Below are positions 7,511 through 15,377 of a stretch of DNA of 64,000 bases, in pieces; the stretch's first letter is position 1; each line of letters starts with the position of its first letter. The DNA comes from Bacillota bacterium (GTDB lineage Bacteria; Bacillota; Clostridia; Christensenellales; CAG-138): the NCBI GenBank assembly GCA_016286445.1, contig JAEESS010000004.1, forward strand, positions 1 to 64,000. Reading direction: 5' to 3'. The notes beneath the pieces were generated by a model, which was not told the origin of the DNA, made no database searches, and worked only from the letters and a program-made list of their open reading frames with translations. The translations under genes and the position numbers were made by a program.

Positions 7511-8131
7511 ATGAGGACTGCAGACTATTTATCCTTCGTTGTAAATGATATCCACACGACCGTCGTTGCCACCGTGGACGATGAGGGCTTGCCGGTCACC
7601 GCCGCCATCGACATGATGGACTGTGATGAAAACAGCCTGTACTTTCTGACGGCGAAGGGCAAGGGATTCTATGACAGGCTCATCAAGAGAGGTTTTCTTG
7701 CGCTGACCGCCATGAAAGGCAAGGATACGATGAGCAGCGTAGCAGTGTCGATCAGAGGCAGGGTGCGTGAGCTTGGGTATGACAAAATCCCGGAACTGTT
7801 TGCAAAGAACCCGTATATGCATGACATTTATCCGACAGAGGAAGCCATGCGGGCATTGACCGTCTTTCAGATTTACGAAGGAATCGGTGAATGGTTTGAT
7901 CTCTCGAAAAAGCCGATCGAGCGTGCCACCTTCACCTTCGGGGGCGCAGCACAGAAACCGGAAGGATACTTCATTACGGACGCCTGTATCGGCTGCGGAA
8001 GCTGCGCGGCGGCCTGCCCTCAAAACTGCATCAAGACAGACGGCATACCCCATGTGATCGAACAGGAGCATTGCCTGCACTGCGGAAACTGCATGGAGGC
8101 GTGCCCTGTGGGAGCGGTAGAAAGAAGGTAG
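7511..8131 (+). CDS. PNPOx-like flavoprotein with C-terminal 2[4Fe-4S] ferredoxin
   Basis: 206 residues from the ATG at 7511 (TAGGAGG just upstream). Residues 1-125 form a pyridoxamine-phosphate-oxidase-like split barrel that binds flavin (TVVATVDDEGLPVTAAIDMM is the typical opening). Residues 155-206 form a ferredoxin with two clusters, CIGCGSCAAACPQNC and CLHCGNCMEACPVG. The pairing suggests electron flow between ferredoxin-type clusters and a flavin. It stops four bases before the macrodomain gene, which overlaps the sirtuin gene, so the three are one operon. A role as redox partner or target of the ADP-ribosylation pair is an inference from context only. Confidence 0.87.
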   Translation: MRTADYLSFVVNDIHTTVVATVDDEGLPVTAAIDMMDCDENSLYFLTAKGKGFYDRLIKRGFLALTAMKGKDTMSSVAVSIRGRVRELGYDKIPELFAKNPYMHDIYPTEEAMRALTVFQIYEGIGEWFDLSKKPIERATFTFGGAAQKPEGYFITDACIGCGSCAAACPQNCIKTDGIPHVIEQEHCLHCGNCMEACPVGAVERR

Positions 8132-8135
8132 CTTC

Positions 8136-8941
8136 ATGACAGAGAAAATGACACAAGAGCAACGGCTTGACATACTGGTCGAAGCGTTCAAGGCTGATTC
8201 CGTTCAATATAAGGATTTACAGATGCCGGAGGATAACGAGGGCAAAAGACGAATCCTGCGCTCTCTGATGAACATTCGCATGCCGAGAAGCTGGACGATT
8301 CGGTACTGGTCGTACAGGATGAATACCTGAGGGAGCGTATCCGTGAAAACGGGATCGTCACGCTTTCGGAGATTCCCGTGATTCGGAATGGCATGTCCAT
8401 CTGGCAGGGCGACATCACTCGTCTTGCCGTTGACGCTATCGTGAACGCTGCCAACTCGCAGATGCTGGGCTGCTTCGTCCCGATGCACACCTGCATCGAC
8501 AACTGCATTCACACCTTTGCAGGGGTACAGTTGCGGGCGGAGTGTAATCGACAGATGAATCAGCTTCGCATCCGCTATGGCAGAGACTACGAGCAGCCCA
8601 CCGCTGTCCCCATGCTGACGGACGGCTATAACCTTCCGGCAAAGAAGATCGTTCATATCGTCGGTCCCATTGTGGAAGATCGGCCGACTCCTGCGCTGCA
8701 ACAGGACCTGGCAAATTGCTACCGGAATACGCTCGACCTATGTGCGGAAAACGGACTGCGCAGTGTGGCGTTCTGCTGCATCTCCACGGGAGTTTTCCGA
8801 TTCCCGAATAAACGGGCGGCGGAAATTGCCGTCGAAACCGTAAGCGAGTGGCTTGACGAACATAAGGGACGGATTGACAGAGTGATTTTCAACGTGTTCA
8901 AAAACGAGGATAAAGAATATTATGAAAAACTGTTACACTGA
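8136..8941 (+). pseudogene. Zinc macrodomain protein-ADP-ribose hydrolase, frameshifted
   Basis: Two frames together make one family-length protein of about 268 residues. Frame one gives the N-terminal part (QRLDILVEAFKADSVQYKD to LMNIRMP). After about 8285 the reading continues one frame over as EKLDDSVLVVQDEYLRERIR, then the macrodomain WQGDITRLAVDAIVNAANSQ with the Cys/His zinc segment CFVPMHTCIDNCIHTF and the loop CCISTGVFRFPNKRAA. A single missing base near 8285 (CCGAGAAG, where CCGGAGAAG would restore the frame) explains it. SirTM-linked macrodomains remove ADP-ribose from the sirtuin's target. Either the gene is recently broken or this is a sequencing error; the intact remainder argues for one of those. 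Confidence 0.85.
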
Positions 8942-9911
8942 TCAGCCGAACGGCTATCTTGAATCCATACAAAAAGGCCTCTTTGCCGTGCGTTCTTACG
9001 ACCTTCGTGTTTCTCGCGGGATCGGAACTCGCGACGAGCAGATCGCAAGACTGAGAAAAGAACTCGAAACAGCGGACGCTGTAGTTGTCGGTGCCGGAGC
9101 CGGACTATCTACCGCGGCGGGGTTCACTTACTCCGGAGAGCGTTTCAAAAAGTATTTTTCAGATTTTGAAAAAGCATTCGGCTTCCACGATATGTACACC
9201 GGCGGCTTTGTTGTGATGAATGCGCAGCCGGAAGTCATGTGGGCATATTGGGCAAGGCACATTTACTTTAACCGTTATATCTCTGCTCCGAAGCCCGTTT
9301 ATCAGAATCTGCTGTCCCTGCTTGACGACAAGGACTACTTCGTGATTACAACGAATGTGGATCACCAGTTCCAGCGTGCAGGCTTCGACAAAAAGCGGCT
9401 GTTCTATACACAGGGAGACTACGGTCTGTTCCAGAGCATGAATCCAAAGGTGCAGGAGACCTTCGACAACGAGGAGTGGACGATGCGGGCCATGGAAGCC
9501 CAGGGCTTTGTCCGGGATGAAACCGGCATATTTCAAATTCCAGAGAACGGCAATGTTTCCATGCAGCTGCCGACAGAACTGATCCCCACTGCTCCAAACG
9601 GTGATCCGGTCACGATGAACCTGCGCTCCGATGATACCTTTGTTGAGGATGCCGGATGGCGCAAGGCGTCGGCTGCATATTCCGATTTCCTGCGCAGACA
9701 CGAAAACCTTCATGTGCTGTATCTGGAGATCGGCGTAGGAGCCAACACTCCGGTCATCATCAAGTATCCCTTCTGGCAGATGACGAGAGACAACAGGCAG
9801 GCAACATACGCTTGTTTGAATTACGGCGAAGCGTATTGTCCAAAAGAAATTGAGAAACAGGCTATTTGCCTCGATGGCGACACTGCAGAAGTACTCGAGG
9901 AGATGATTTGA
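8922..9911 (+). CDS. Class M sirtuin (SirTM), probable protein ADP-ribosyltransferase
   Basis: 329 residues, overlapping the macrodomain stop by 20 bases. The NAD-binding start VVVGAGAGLSTAAGFTYSGERF and the divergent catalytic segment TTNVDHQFQRAGF (ordinary sirtuins read QNID.LH..AG) identify the SirTM class, whose studied members ADP-ribosylate rather than deacylate. No zinc-ribbon CxxC pairs are seen. In described systems SirTM modifies a GcvH-like lipoyl carrier encoded alongside; neither that carrier nor a lipoate ligase is present here. The neighbours are instead a PNPOx-ferredoxin, flavodoxins and an Rrf2 regulator, which keeps the link to redox stress. Target unknown. Confidence 0.88.
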   Translation: MKNCYTDQPNGYLESIQKGLFAVRSYDLRVSRGIGTRDEQIARLRKELETADAVVVGAGAGLSTAAGFTYSGERFKKYFSDFEKAFGFHDMYTGGFVVMNAQPEVMWAYWARHIYFNRYISAPKPVYQNLLSLLDDKDYFVITTNVDHQFQRAGFDKKRLFYTQGDYGLFQSMNPKVQETFDNEEWTMRAMEAQGFVRDETGIFQIPENGNVSMQLPTELIPTAPNGDPVTMNLRSDDTFVEDAGWRKASAAYSDFLRRHENLHVLYLEIGVGANTPVIIKYPFWQMTRDNRQATYACLNYGEAYCPKEIEKQAICLDGDTAEVLEEMI

Positions 9912-9953
9912 ACTGTACTGCATACATTCTCGCATACTAAGGCGAAAAATGAA

Positions 9954-9989
9954 ATAAACCAAGAGTCATCTTCTTGACTCCTGGTTTAT
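9954..9989 (+). terminator. Long hairpin after the sirtuin gene
   Basis: A 15-base stem (ATAAACCAAGAGTCA with one mismatch to its partner) and a six-base loop. It lacks a strong T run, but its position 43 bases after the stop suggests a terminator or 3' stabiliser. Confidence 0.6.
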
Positions 9990-10318
9990 GAATGAGAAAC
10001 GCCCTTAATAACACAAAAAAAGCAAAATATCTTTTTTGGTGCAACGTGCCAAAAAAGTGCCCTAATTTAGAGCATTTTTCATTTTTGGCACATGGGCAAA
10101 ACAGACATTTTTGGATTTTGACGACACTTTGACGACACGGGCCTTTGGGGCTGCTCGATGCACCCCCTGCCTCTACAACATTTTATGCATAAAAAAGTTG
10201 ACACACCGGATTCGATGTGACACTTATTTTTTCTGTGCTCTTTATTCCTGTATCATTTATGATTTGACGACATTTCTGACGACACCGGTGTTCAAGCATG
10301 AGATGGTATCAGACTTTT
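9990..10318. other. Non-coding, degenerate AT-rich stretch at the right part of the accessory segment
   Basis: No convincing gene. It contains an inverted copy of a 15-base string found beside the initiator tRNA (AATATCTTTTTTGGT at about 10026-10040), a 10-base inverted repeat GTGCCAAAAA/TTTTTGGCAC (10046-10091), and two pairs of the motif TGACGACA (10117-10139 and 10264-10286). The pattern suggests debris of a mobile element end. Confidence 0.5.
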
Positions 10319-10633
10319 TCAGTCAAATTCGCCGTCGATAATCTGCTGTATCGAGGTTATTTCCGTCGTCTTAAATAGATCGGAAAACGGCTCGGATGCG
10401 TTCATGACAACAGCGATTTTCAGAAGAGATTCCAGCGAAATCTCCCCTGTCTGTTCAAACCGTTTCAACGATCCATAACTCACGCTAGATCTCTCCGCAA
10501 GCTCTGCTTGCGAAAGCTTTCTACGCTTGCGCAGTTTTTTAAGGTTATGTGCAATTTCTAAGCCAATTTCCTTTGGCGTTTTTAGAAGCAAAAAGAATTT
10601 TTCTTCAGGAATGTCAGATCTATTCATGCTCAT
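10319..10633 (-). CDS. XRE/HipB-like helix-turn-helix protein
   Basis: 104 residues (a second ATG at 10627 is an alternative start; neither has a clear ribosome binding site). The helix-turn-helix spans about residues 25-85: IAHNLKKLRKRRKLSQAELAERSSVSYGSLKRFE, with the SLESLLKIA helix after it. This form is typical of HipB-type antitoxins and small XRE repressors. No HipA or other toxin gene follows downstream, where the DNA is non-coding, so it is an orphan, possibly what remains of a lost element. Codon use is AT-richer than the flanking chromosome. Confidence 0.75.
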   Translation of the reverse strand: MSMNRSDIPEEKFFLLLKTPKEIGLEIAHNLKKLRKRRKLSQAELAERSSVSYGSLKRFEQTGEISLESLLKIAVVMNASEPFSDLFKTTEITSIQQIIDGEFD

Positions 10634-10810
10634 ATTTTAGCAATTTATAGTATGTTTATCAATTATTTGCTAATATTTGAGCAGTTACCTACAGGCGGCA
10701 AGCTCCATATCGACATCCTTGTTTTGACGACATTTTGACGACACGGGTTTTTTCAATGGCATAAAAAACAGCGGCGTACCGCTTTGGTTGCGCTGCCGAT
10801 TCTTTTTGTA
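10634..10810. other. Short intergenic stretch with a third TGACGACA pair
   Basis: The pair TTTTGACGACATTTTGACGACACGG lies at about 10723-10746 and matches the copies near 10117 and 10264. No coding potential is apparent. Confidence 0.45.
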
Positions 10811-11002
10811 TTATGTACATAAAATCTGCGCATCATATGGCGGTTTTGAAAAAGCCATGGTATAGCCTATTCGAAGATAGTCATGGCCTCCATCGACAAA
10901 CACGTGGCCGCATTTGCAGTATTTGAAGTCGTGACGCGATGTACTTTCAATAGTGTCCCCGCAAGTATTGCACCGTATCATGTTCCTTATAATTTTACTC
11001 AT
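10811..11002 (-). CDS. Small zinc-ribbon-like protein (DUF7695 type)
   Basis: 63 residues, with AAAGGAGAAG just upstream of the ATG. The core IRCNTCGDTIESTSRHDFKYCKCGHVFVDGG holds CxxC and CxC pairs around a conserved SxxRHDFKYC motif, the pattern I associate with the DUF7695 family of small zinc-binding proteins of unknown role. The last 15 residues (AFSKPPYDAQILCT) look like a drifted tail. It stands alone, and its nearest neighbour, the XRE gene at 10319, is about 180 bases away. Function unknown; nucleic-acid or protein contact through the zinc ribbon is only a guess. Confidence 0.7.
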   Translation of the reverse strand: MSKIIRNMIRCNTCGDTIESTSRHDFKYCKCGHVFVDGGHDYLRIGYTMAFSKPPYDAQILCT

Positions 11003-11282
11003 ATGCTCTTCTCCTTTCTGTTTGGAATAAGAATACCACTGTGCTTTGGACCATACAAATGTGCAAATATGTGTTTGCAGAACTAACGTTACTGCTCATA
11101 TATTATCGTTTTGTGCCGTTTTTGCCACGTTTTTGATCATATGCGAGCATTAAAATAGCACGATGGTGTCATCGTGCTTCGTATTATTTCAAGGAAATCA
11201 TAGGAACAACCGCACTTCCCTGCCTAAGAGAAGCGGGAAGTGCTCTTCTGTGTAACGGACGAAAATCTCCCCCGCAACCACT
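11003..11282. other. Non-coding stretch with two hairpins
   Basis: No gene is visible. It holds hairpins AGCACGATG/CATCGTGCT (about 11157-11180) and GCACTTCCC/GGGAAGTGC (about 11211-11242). The region marks the transition from the accessory segment to GC-rich chromosomal DNA. Confidence 0.5.
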
Positions 11283-11321
11283 GCGAGTGTTCATAACGGA
11301 CGTTATGAACACTCGCTTTTT
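11283..11321 (+). terminator. Perfect 16-base inverted repeat followed by a T run
   Basis: GCGAGTGTTCATAACG and its exact reverse complement are separated by two bases, then TTTTT. The shape is a terminator, but no gene ends nearby on the plus strand, so it could also be a recombination site. Confidence 0.55.
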
Positions 11322-11350
11322 ATCAAATCCGTTATCACCACCGGCACCAC

Positions 11351-11377
11351 AAAAAGTCCCTGAATCAGGGACTTTTT
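11351..11377. terminator. Bidirectional terminator after the FMN-binding gene
   Basis: AAAAAGTCCCTGA and TCAGGGACTTTTT form a perfect hairpin with A and T runs on both sides, 15 bases beyond the stop of the minus-strand FMN-binding gene. Confidence 0.85.
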
Positions 11378-11391
11378 CACTATATTGCCCT

Positions 11392-13218
11392 TCAGTGTCT
11401 TCCCTGACGGTTATTAGATGTGTTCGGGTTGGTGAAGGAAAGATCCAGCGCGTCGGCGACGGCTTCCAGAATCCCGTTCGAGGAGAACGTCGCGCCGCTG
11501 ACGGTGTTGACGCGCAGGGACTGGTTGTTGAGGATCGCTTCGATCATCGAATCCGCTGCGCGGGAAAAGTAGCGTTCATCATCCCGATAGGAAAGGATCG
11601 TGATGTCGGTGATCCTGCCGCTTTCGACGGTGACGGAAACCTCCGTTTCGCCGCGGAAGCCGCTGCCCTTTCCGGTATAGGTACCGTCTGCGACCGTGAT
11701 CGGCTGTTCCGTCGTTTCGGTCGTTTCTAGCGGAAGCGTTTCCGGGTCAATCGTCAGAGTCCCCTGCTCCGGTTCTCCGCTTTGATCCCGGTCTCTTCCG
11801 CCGTTTCGATTTTGATCCGCATTTCCGTGATTGCCGCCGTTTTTTGTCCTGTGCTTATGCCCGCCACGACCGCCTGTTCCGTTTTCAGAGGCGCTGCGAT
11901 CGCCGTGCTGTCTTTCTCCGTTCTGCGAATTGCCGTTCGGCTGTATGGTGAAGCCCTCACCCTCGCGTTGCTTCATTCCTTGTGATCCGTTCTGCTCGGC
12001 GCTCTCTGACTGCTCTGCGACCGCGTCCTTGATCTCGACAAGCTGCAGCGCGTCCGCAACCGATTCCATGATGCCGTAGGAGGAGAACGTCGCGCCGCTG
12101 ACCGCGTTGACCTGCGGCGTCTGCGAAGACAGAATCGCGCCGATAACGCCGGACTGCGCGCGGCTGAAATAATCCGAATCGTCGCGATAGGAAAGGATCG
12201 TGATATCCGTGATCATGCCGTTCTGCACGGTCACCTTGGATGTGACGTCGCTGCGGAAGCCCGTGCCGCTGCCGGTATAGACGCCGTCCGCATAACGTCC
12301 CTGCTCTTGCGCAACGTCTGCCGAAGCGACCGCCTCCGTCGTACTGCTCTGAACCGGGATCATGCGGCTGACGCCAAGCGCACCGCACAAAACGAGCGCG
12401 GAAGCCGTTCCCGCAATTGCAGGATGCGGATTTGCCGTGAGCGCTTCCGGCGCGCACACGCCCATGCAGCGCATACAGTCGATGCATTCGCCGCTTGTGA
12501 CATGATCGTTCTCATGCACGGTCACACCCATGGCACAGGTGCGGGAACATTTCGCGCAGTCGCTGCAGGCAGACGCCTTCCGGCGGATGCGGAACAGCCG
12601 TCCCTTGGACGCCGGTGTGAACAGTGCGCCGAGCGGGCAGAGATAGCGGCAGAAGAACCGCTCGACAAAGAACGAAGCGATCAGGATCGCGACAAGGATC
12701 GCAAAGCCGACGGTCGGGATTGCGGAAAGCATGACGCTGCCGTTGCCTGAAATGAGCATGCCGAACACGCCCCACGGGGAGAACGAGCTGTCAATCGGAA
12801 GCTGCAGTACCCACACAAAGAGCACGATCGCAAACAGAACCGCATATTTCAGGAACTTCAGAATGCGATCCATCTTTTCGGGAATGCGTTTTTTTCGCGG
12901 AATGATCTTACGGGAAGCAAACGCAACAAGCTCCTGTATTGCGCCGAACGAGCAGAGATACCCGCAGAAGAAGCGTCCCCACAGTGCCGTGACCGCAAAT
13001 AGAATCAGAAGCGTCACAAGCCCCGGCGCCAGTGCCGAGAACGAGAACGTCCCTTGGATCAGAGAAACGACCAGATCCCTGATCGCATGGAACACGGTCA
13101 GAAACAGACCGGGAAACAGGAAGAACGCGCCGAGCTGGATCACATGGCGCAGAATCTGCGTGATCGAAAATCGTTTGCCGTTTTTCAGAACGATCGATCC
13201 TTTTTCATACTGGAACAT
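11392..13218 (-). CDS. Membrane ferredoxin (NapH/NosR-like) with two covalent-FMN domains
   Basis: 608 residues. Four to six N-terminal membrane segments carry the NapH-like motifs FFCGYLCSFG and FFCRYLCPLG. A cytoplasmic two-cluster ferredoxin follows (CSDCAKCSRTC, CIDCMRCMGVC, about 220-265), then one more membrane segment. Outside the membrane there are two FMN_bind domains, each with the flavinylation motif VSGATFSS (about 390 and 582), joined by a roughly 90-residue Gly/Asn/Arg/His-rich linker. ApbE, encoded 16 bases upstream, would attach FMN to the Thr of each motif. The protein should carry electrons from the cytoplasm to extracytoplasmic flavins. Its final acceptor is unknown. Confidence 0.9.
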   Translation of the reverse strand: MFQYEKGSIVLKNGKRFSITQILRHVIQLGAFFLFPGLFLTVFHAIRDLVVSLIQGTFSFSALAPGLVTLLILFAVTALWGRFFCGYLCSFGAIQELVAFASRKIIPRKKRIPEKMDRILKFLKYAVLFAIVLFVWVLQLPIDSSFSPWGVFGMLISGNGSVMLSAIPTVGFAILVAILIASFFVERFFCRYLCPLGALFTPASKGRLFRIRRKASACSDCAKCSRTCAMGVTVHENDHVTSGECIDCMRCMGVCAPEALTANPHPAIAGTASALVLCGALGVSRMIPVQSSTTEAVASADVAQEQGRYADGVYTGSGTGFRSDVTSKVTVQNGMITDITILSYRDDSDYFSRAQSGVIGAILSSQTPQVNAVSGATFSSYGIMESVADALQLVEIKDAVAEQSESAEQNGSQGMKQREGEGFTIQPNGNSQNGERQHGDRSASENGTGGRGGHKHRTKNGGNHGNADQNRNGGRDRDQSGEPEQGTLTIDPETLPLETTETTEQPITVADGTYTGKGSGFRGETEVSVTVESGRITDITILSYRDDERYFSRAADSMIEAILNNQSLRVNTVSGATFSSNGILEAVADALDLSFTNPNTSNNRQGRH

Positions 13219-13233
13219 AATGGTTTTCCTTTC

Positions 13234-14163
13234 TCATGCTGTGCGCATATTTTCATGAAATTGAAATGTGTCCGAAAGCCCCTCGGTCTTCAGCACTTTG
13301 CCGTCCGTTTTGATGAAGATCGCTTCGATCCCGTATCGTTTGAGAAGCGGTGACGCATGAAACGGTCCGAGAATAAACGACGCGGTCGCAAGCGCATCCA
13401 AAGCGGTCGCATTTCTTCCGACCAGAGTGACTGAAACGAGTCCGGAATCGGACGGGTACCCCGTTCGCGGATCAATGATGTGATGAAATGTCCTGCCGTC
13501 AATCCGGACAAATCGTTCGTACGATCCGCTGGTGACCGCGCAGCGATTGTCCAAAAGCAGTGTGCCCATCGGCTCGCCGTCCGGATCGAAGGGATTGCGG
13601 ATGCCGATTTCGATCGGCCTGCCGGTCACGCCGATCGTACCGCCGAGATTCAGAATCGCGTTTTCCGTTCCCGTGTCTTTCAGCAGTTCCAGCGCCCGGT
13701 CAAGTGCATAACCCTTTGCGATCCCTCCGAGGTCGACGGACCATCCCCTTTTCAGCTTCACATGATTTCCGAAAATCCGAATGCCTGTCGCGCCGGTGTG
13801 CCGCAGCGCCTTTGAGATCTCGCACGGATTCGGGATCCGCTCGTCGTTCATTGCGTGCCGCCAAAGTTTCGTCAACGATCCCGCCGTGATGTTGAACACG
13901 CCTTCCGTCTCCTTGGAAATCCTCACGCTTTCTTTGAGAATCCGCAGGGTATCCTCACTTGCCGTGATCAATTCGCCTCTGTTCAGCGCAGCAATCTCGC
14001 TGTCCTCCCGAAAGACAGACCACAGCCGATCCATCGTCTGAATCCGCACCTTGATCTGTCCGGCAGCAAAAAGCGCCTGTTCTCCTTCAACAGCGATCGT
14101 ATGCACCGTTCCCATAGTCGGGAACACCTTCCGAACTGTGACCGGTTCCTGTACGCTTTTCAT
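13234..14163 (-). CDS. apbE: FAD:protein FMN transferase ApbE
   Basis: 309 residues. ApbE transfers FMN from FAD to a Thr/Ser in (S/T)GA(T/S) motifs of exported proteins; the downstream gene has exactly two. Motifs present: the opening PTMGTVHTI, the core LGGIAKGYALDRA, and FHHIIDPRTGYP with TALDALATASFILG near the end. No lipoprotein signal is visible, so this version may stay cytoplasmic or be anchored differently from Gram-negative ApbE. Its promoter, leader and first eight or so codons are nearly the same DNA as those of the VTC gene at 25675, which points to recent duplication of a regulatory block. Confidence 0.92.
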   Translation of the reverse strand: MKSVQEPVTVRKVFPTMGTVHTIAVEGEQALFAAGQIKVRIQTMDRLWSVFREDSEIAALNRGELITASEDTLRILKESVRISKETEGVFNITAGSLTKLWRHAMNDERIPNPCEISKALRHTGATGIRIFGNHVKLKRGWSVDLGGIAKGYALDRALELLKDTGTENAILNLGGTIGVTGRPIEIGIRNPFDPDGEPMGTLLLDNRCAVTSGSYERFVRIDGRTFHHIIDPRTGYPSDSGLVSVTLVGRNATALDALATASFILGPFHASPLLKRYGIEAIFIKTDGKVLKTEGLSDTFQFHENMRTA

Positions 14164-14191
14164 ACGCGCATCCTCGCTTTCTTTGATGGTA

Positions 14192-14227
14192 TCATCATAC
14201 AGACGCTTCCTAAAACGAAGTTAAAAA
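14192..14227 (-). promoter_or_regulatory. Regulon promoter P3 (apbE operon)
   Basis: On the minus strand, TTTTAACTTC and GTTTTAGGAAG form an 11-base-spaced direct repeat upstream of CTGTATGAT, whose TATGAT serves as -10. The same layout occurs at 20003-20036 and 25708-25738. Such repeats are typical for OmpR-family regulators, and one is encoded at 20107. Confidence 0.7.
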
Positions 14228-14245
14228 GGCAAAAACCTTTGTCAA

Positions 14246-14278
14246 TCAAAAAACCGTTCCGCAGCAGGAACGGTTCTT
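14246..14278 (-). terminator. Terminator, strongest on the minus strand
   Basis: AACCGTTCC pairs with GGAACGGTT around a six-base loop, with a T run on the minus strand. It ends the AraC-GyrI transcript before the apbE promoter. Confidence 0.75.
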
Positions 14279-14425
14279 CTCATTCCGATTTTCGATGAAA
14301 CGGACAAAAAGATGCGTCGAAGTTTACTCCCCCGACGCGCTGTTTTTTATCGTATGGCGGACTAAATGCGTCCGATGATCCCGGCGGAAACCGGGTTTTG
14401 ACAAATCAGTATGATCGGATCCCCT

Positions 14426-15271
14426 TCACCGCTGTTTGCTCTTTCTGACAGGGATGCAGATCTCGCTGACGTAATCCCGGGAAGACGGATCGCCGGGCAG
14501 GTAGTTTTCGATGTCATAATCGGGGATCAGCTCATACTCCGATACCGGCAGCCATTCCCGGTAGATCTTCTCCCACATGGTCTGGATCGCTTCCGGCATC
14601 GGTCCGACACACTTGAAAACCGCCCAAGTATAGGCGGGGATATGAAGGATCTCGAACCCCTCCGGGATTCCTTCTGCATCGGTCACTTTGCAGCCGATTC
14701 CGTATCGAAATTCGTCGCCGTCCGTTTTCGTCTGCGTGCAGACACCGAGATACCCCGGAACCTTTCGGTACTCTGCATCGGCGTAATATGCATCCCAGAA
14801 CTTCGGGATCTCCGCTTCGCTTGTTTCGGCATGGAACGTTTTCGCATGGACGAGCAGGTCCATCGCTTCCCATTTTTCAATTGTGTACTCCATCATACAG
14901 CATCCTTCCATGGTGATCCGGACGGAGAACCGGTTCATGAACCGGATCGGACTTCCCTTTCTGACCTGCATCGGCGACGCGCCGTGAAACCTTGTAAACG
15001 CCTTTGTGAAGCTCTCCGGCGAATCGTAGCCATACCGCATCGCAACGTCGATCACTTTTTCTTCTCCGCCGGTGAGATCCGCCCCCGCCTGCGAAAGCCG
15101 TCTTTTCCGCATGTATTCCGCCGGAGACATGCCCGTCAGCAGAGAAAACGCCCTCTGAAAATGAAACGCCGAGAGATGCACATGCTTCGCTATATCCGAA
15201 AGTGTAACCGCATCTTTGAGATGGTCTTCCATATAGTCGATGGCGGCATTGATCGTCCTGACCCAATCCAT
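14426..15271 (-). CDS. AraC-family regulator with GyrI-like effector domain
   Basis: 281 residues. The AraC DNA-binding domain is at the N-terminus (about 8-107; LSDIAKHVHLSAFHFQRAF and VAMRYGYDSPESFTKAF), followed from about 125 by a GyrI-like ligand-binding domain with the typical CKVTDAEGIPEGFEI segment. This arrangement matches the Rob/YdeE-type sensors of small hydrophobic or cationic compounds. AAGGAGGGAG precedes the ATG. It is the last gene of a minus-strand series after the EamA transporter, and it may control that series. Ligand unknown. Confidence 0.9.
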   Translation of the reverse strand: MDWVRTINAAIDYMEDHLKDAVTLSDIAKHVHLSAFHFQRAFSLLTGMSPAEYMRKRRLSQAGADLTGGEEKVIDVAMRYGYDSPESFTKAFTRFHGASPMQVRKGSPIRFMNRFSVRITMEGCCMMEYTIEKWEAMDLLVHAKTFHAETSEAEIPKFWDAYYADAEYRKVPGYLGVCTQTKTDGDEFRYGIGCKVTDAEGIPEGFEILHIPAYTWAVFKCVGPMPEAIQTMWEKIYREWLPVSEYELIPDYDIENYLPGDPSSRDYVSEICIPVRKSKQR

Positions 15272-15377
15272 TCGGTCTCCCTCCTTTCACAACAGATGAT
15301 AAACCTATGTGCGGCAAAAATCCTGTTCCGGATTGCTCTGTTTTGTCCGAAAGTAAAAATGTTCTGCAAGCCGGAAT

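Noticed and set aside
10111-10341. 76-codon plus-strand ORF
   Set aside because: Starts in degenerate DNA, crosses the TGACGACA pairs, has no ribosome binding site or family.
11262-11281. Copy of the tRNA-fMet 3' end (TCCCCCGCAA) as a right attachment site
   Set aside because: Only ten bases match exactly, and nearly the same string (ATCTCCCCCGCAA) occurs again at about 18437-18449 in an unrelated gap, so chance is likely.
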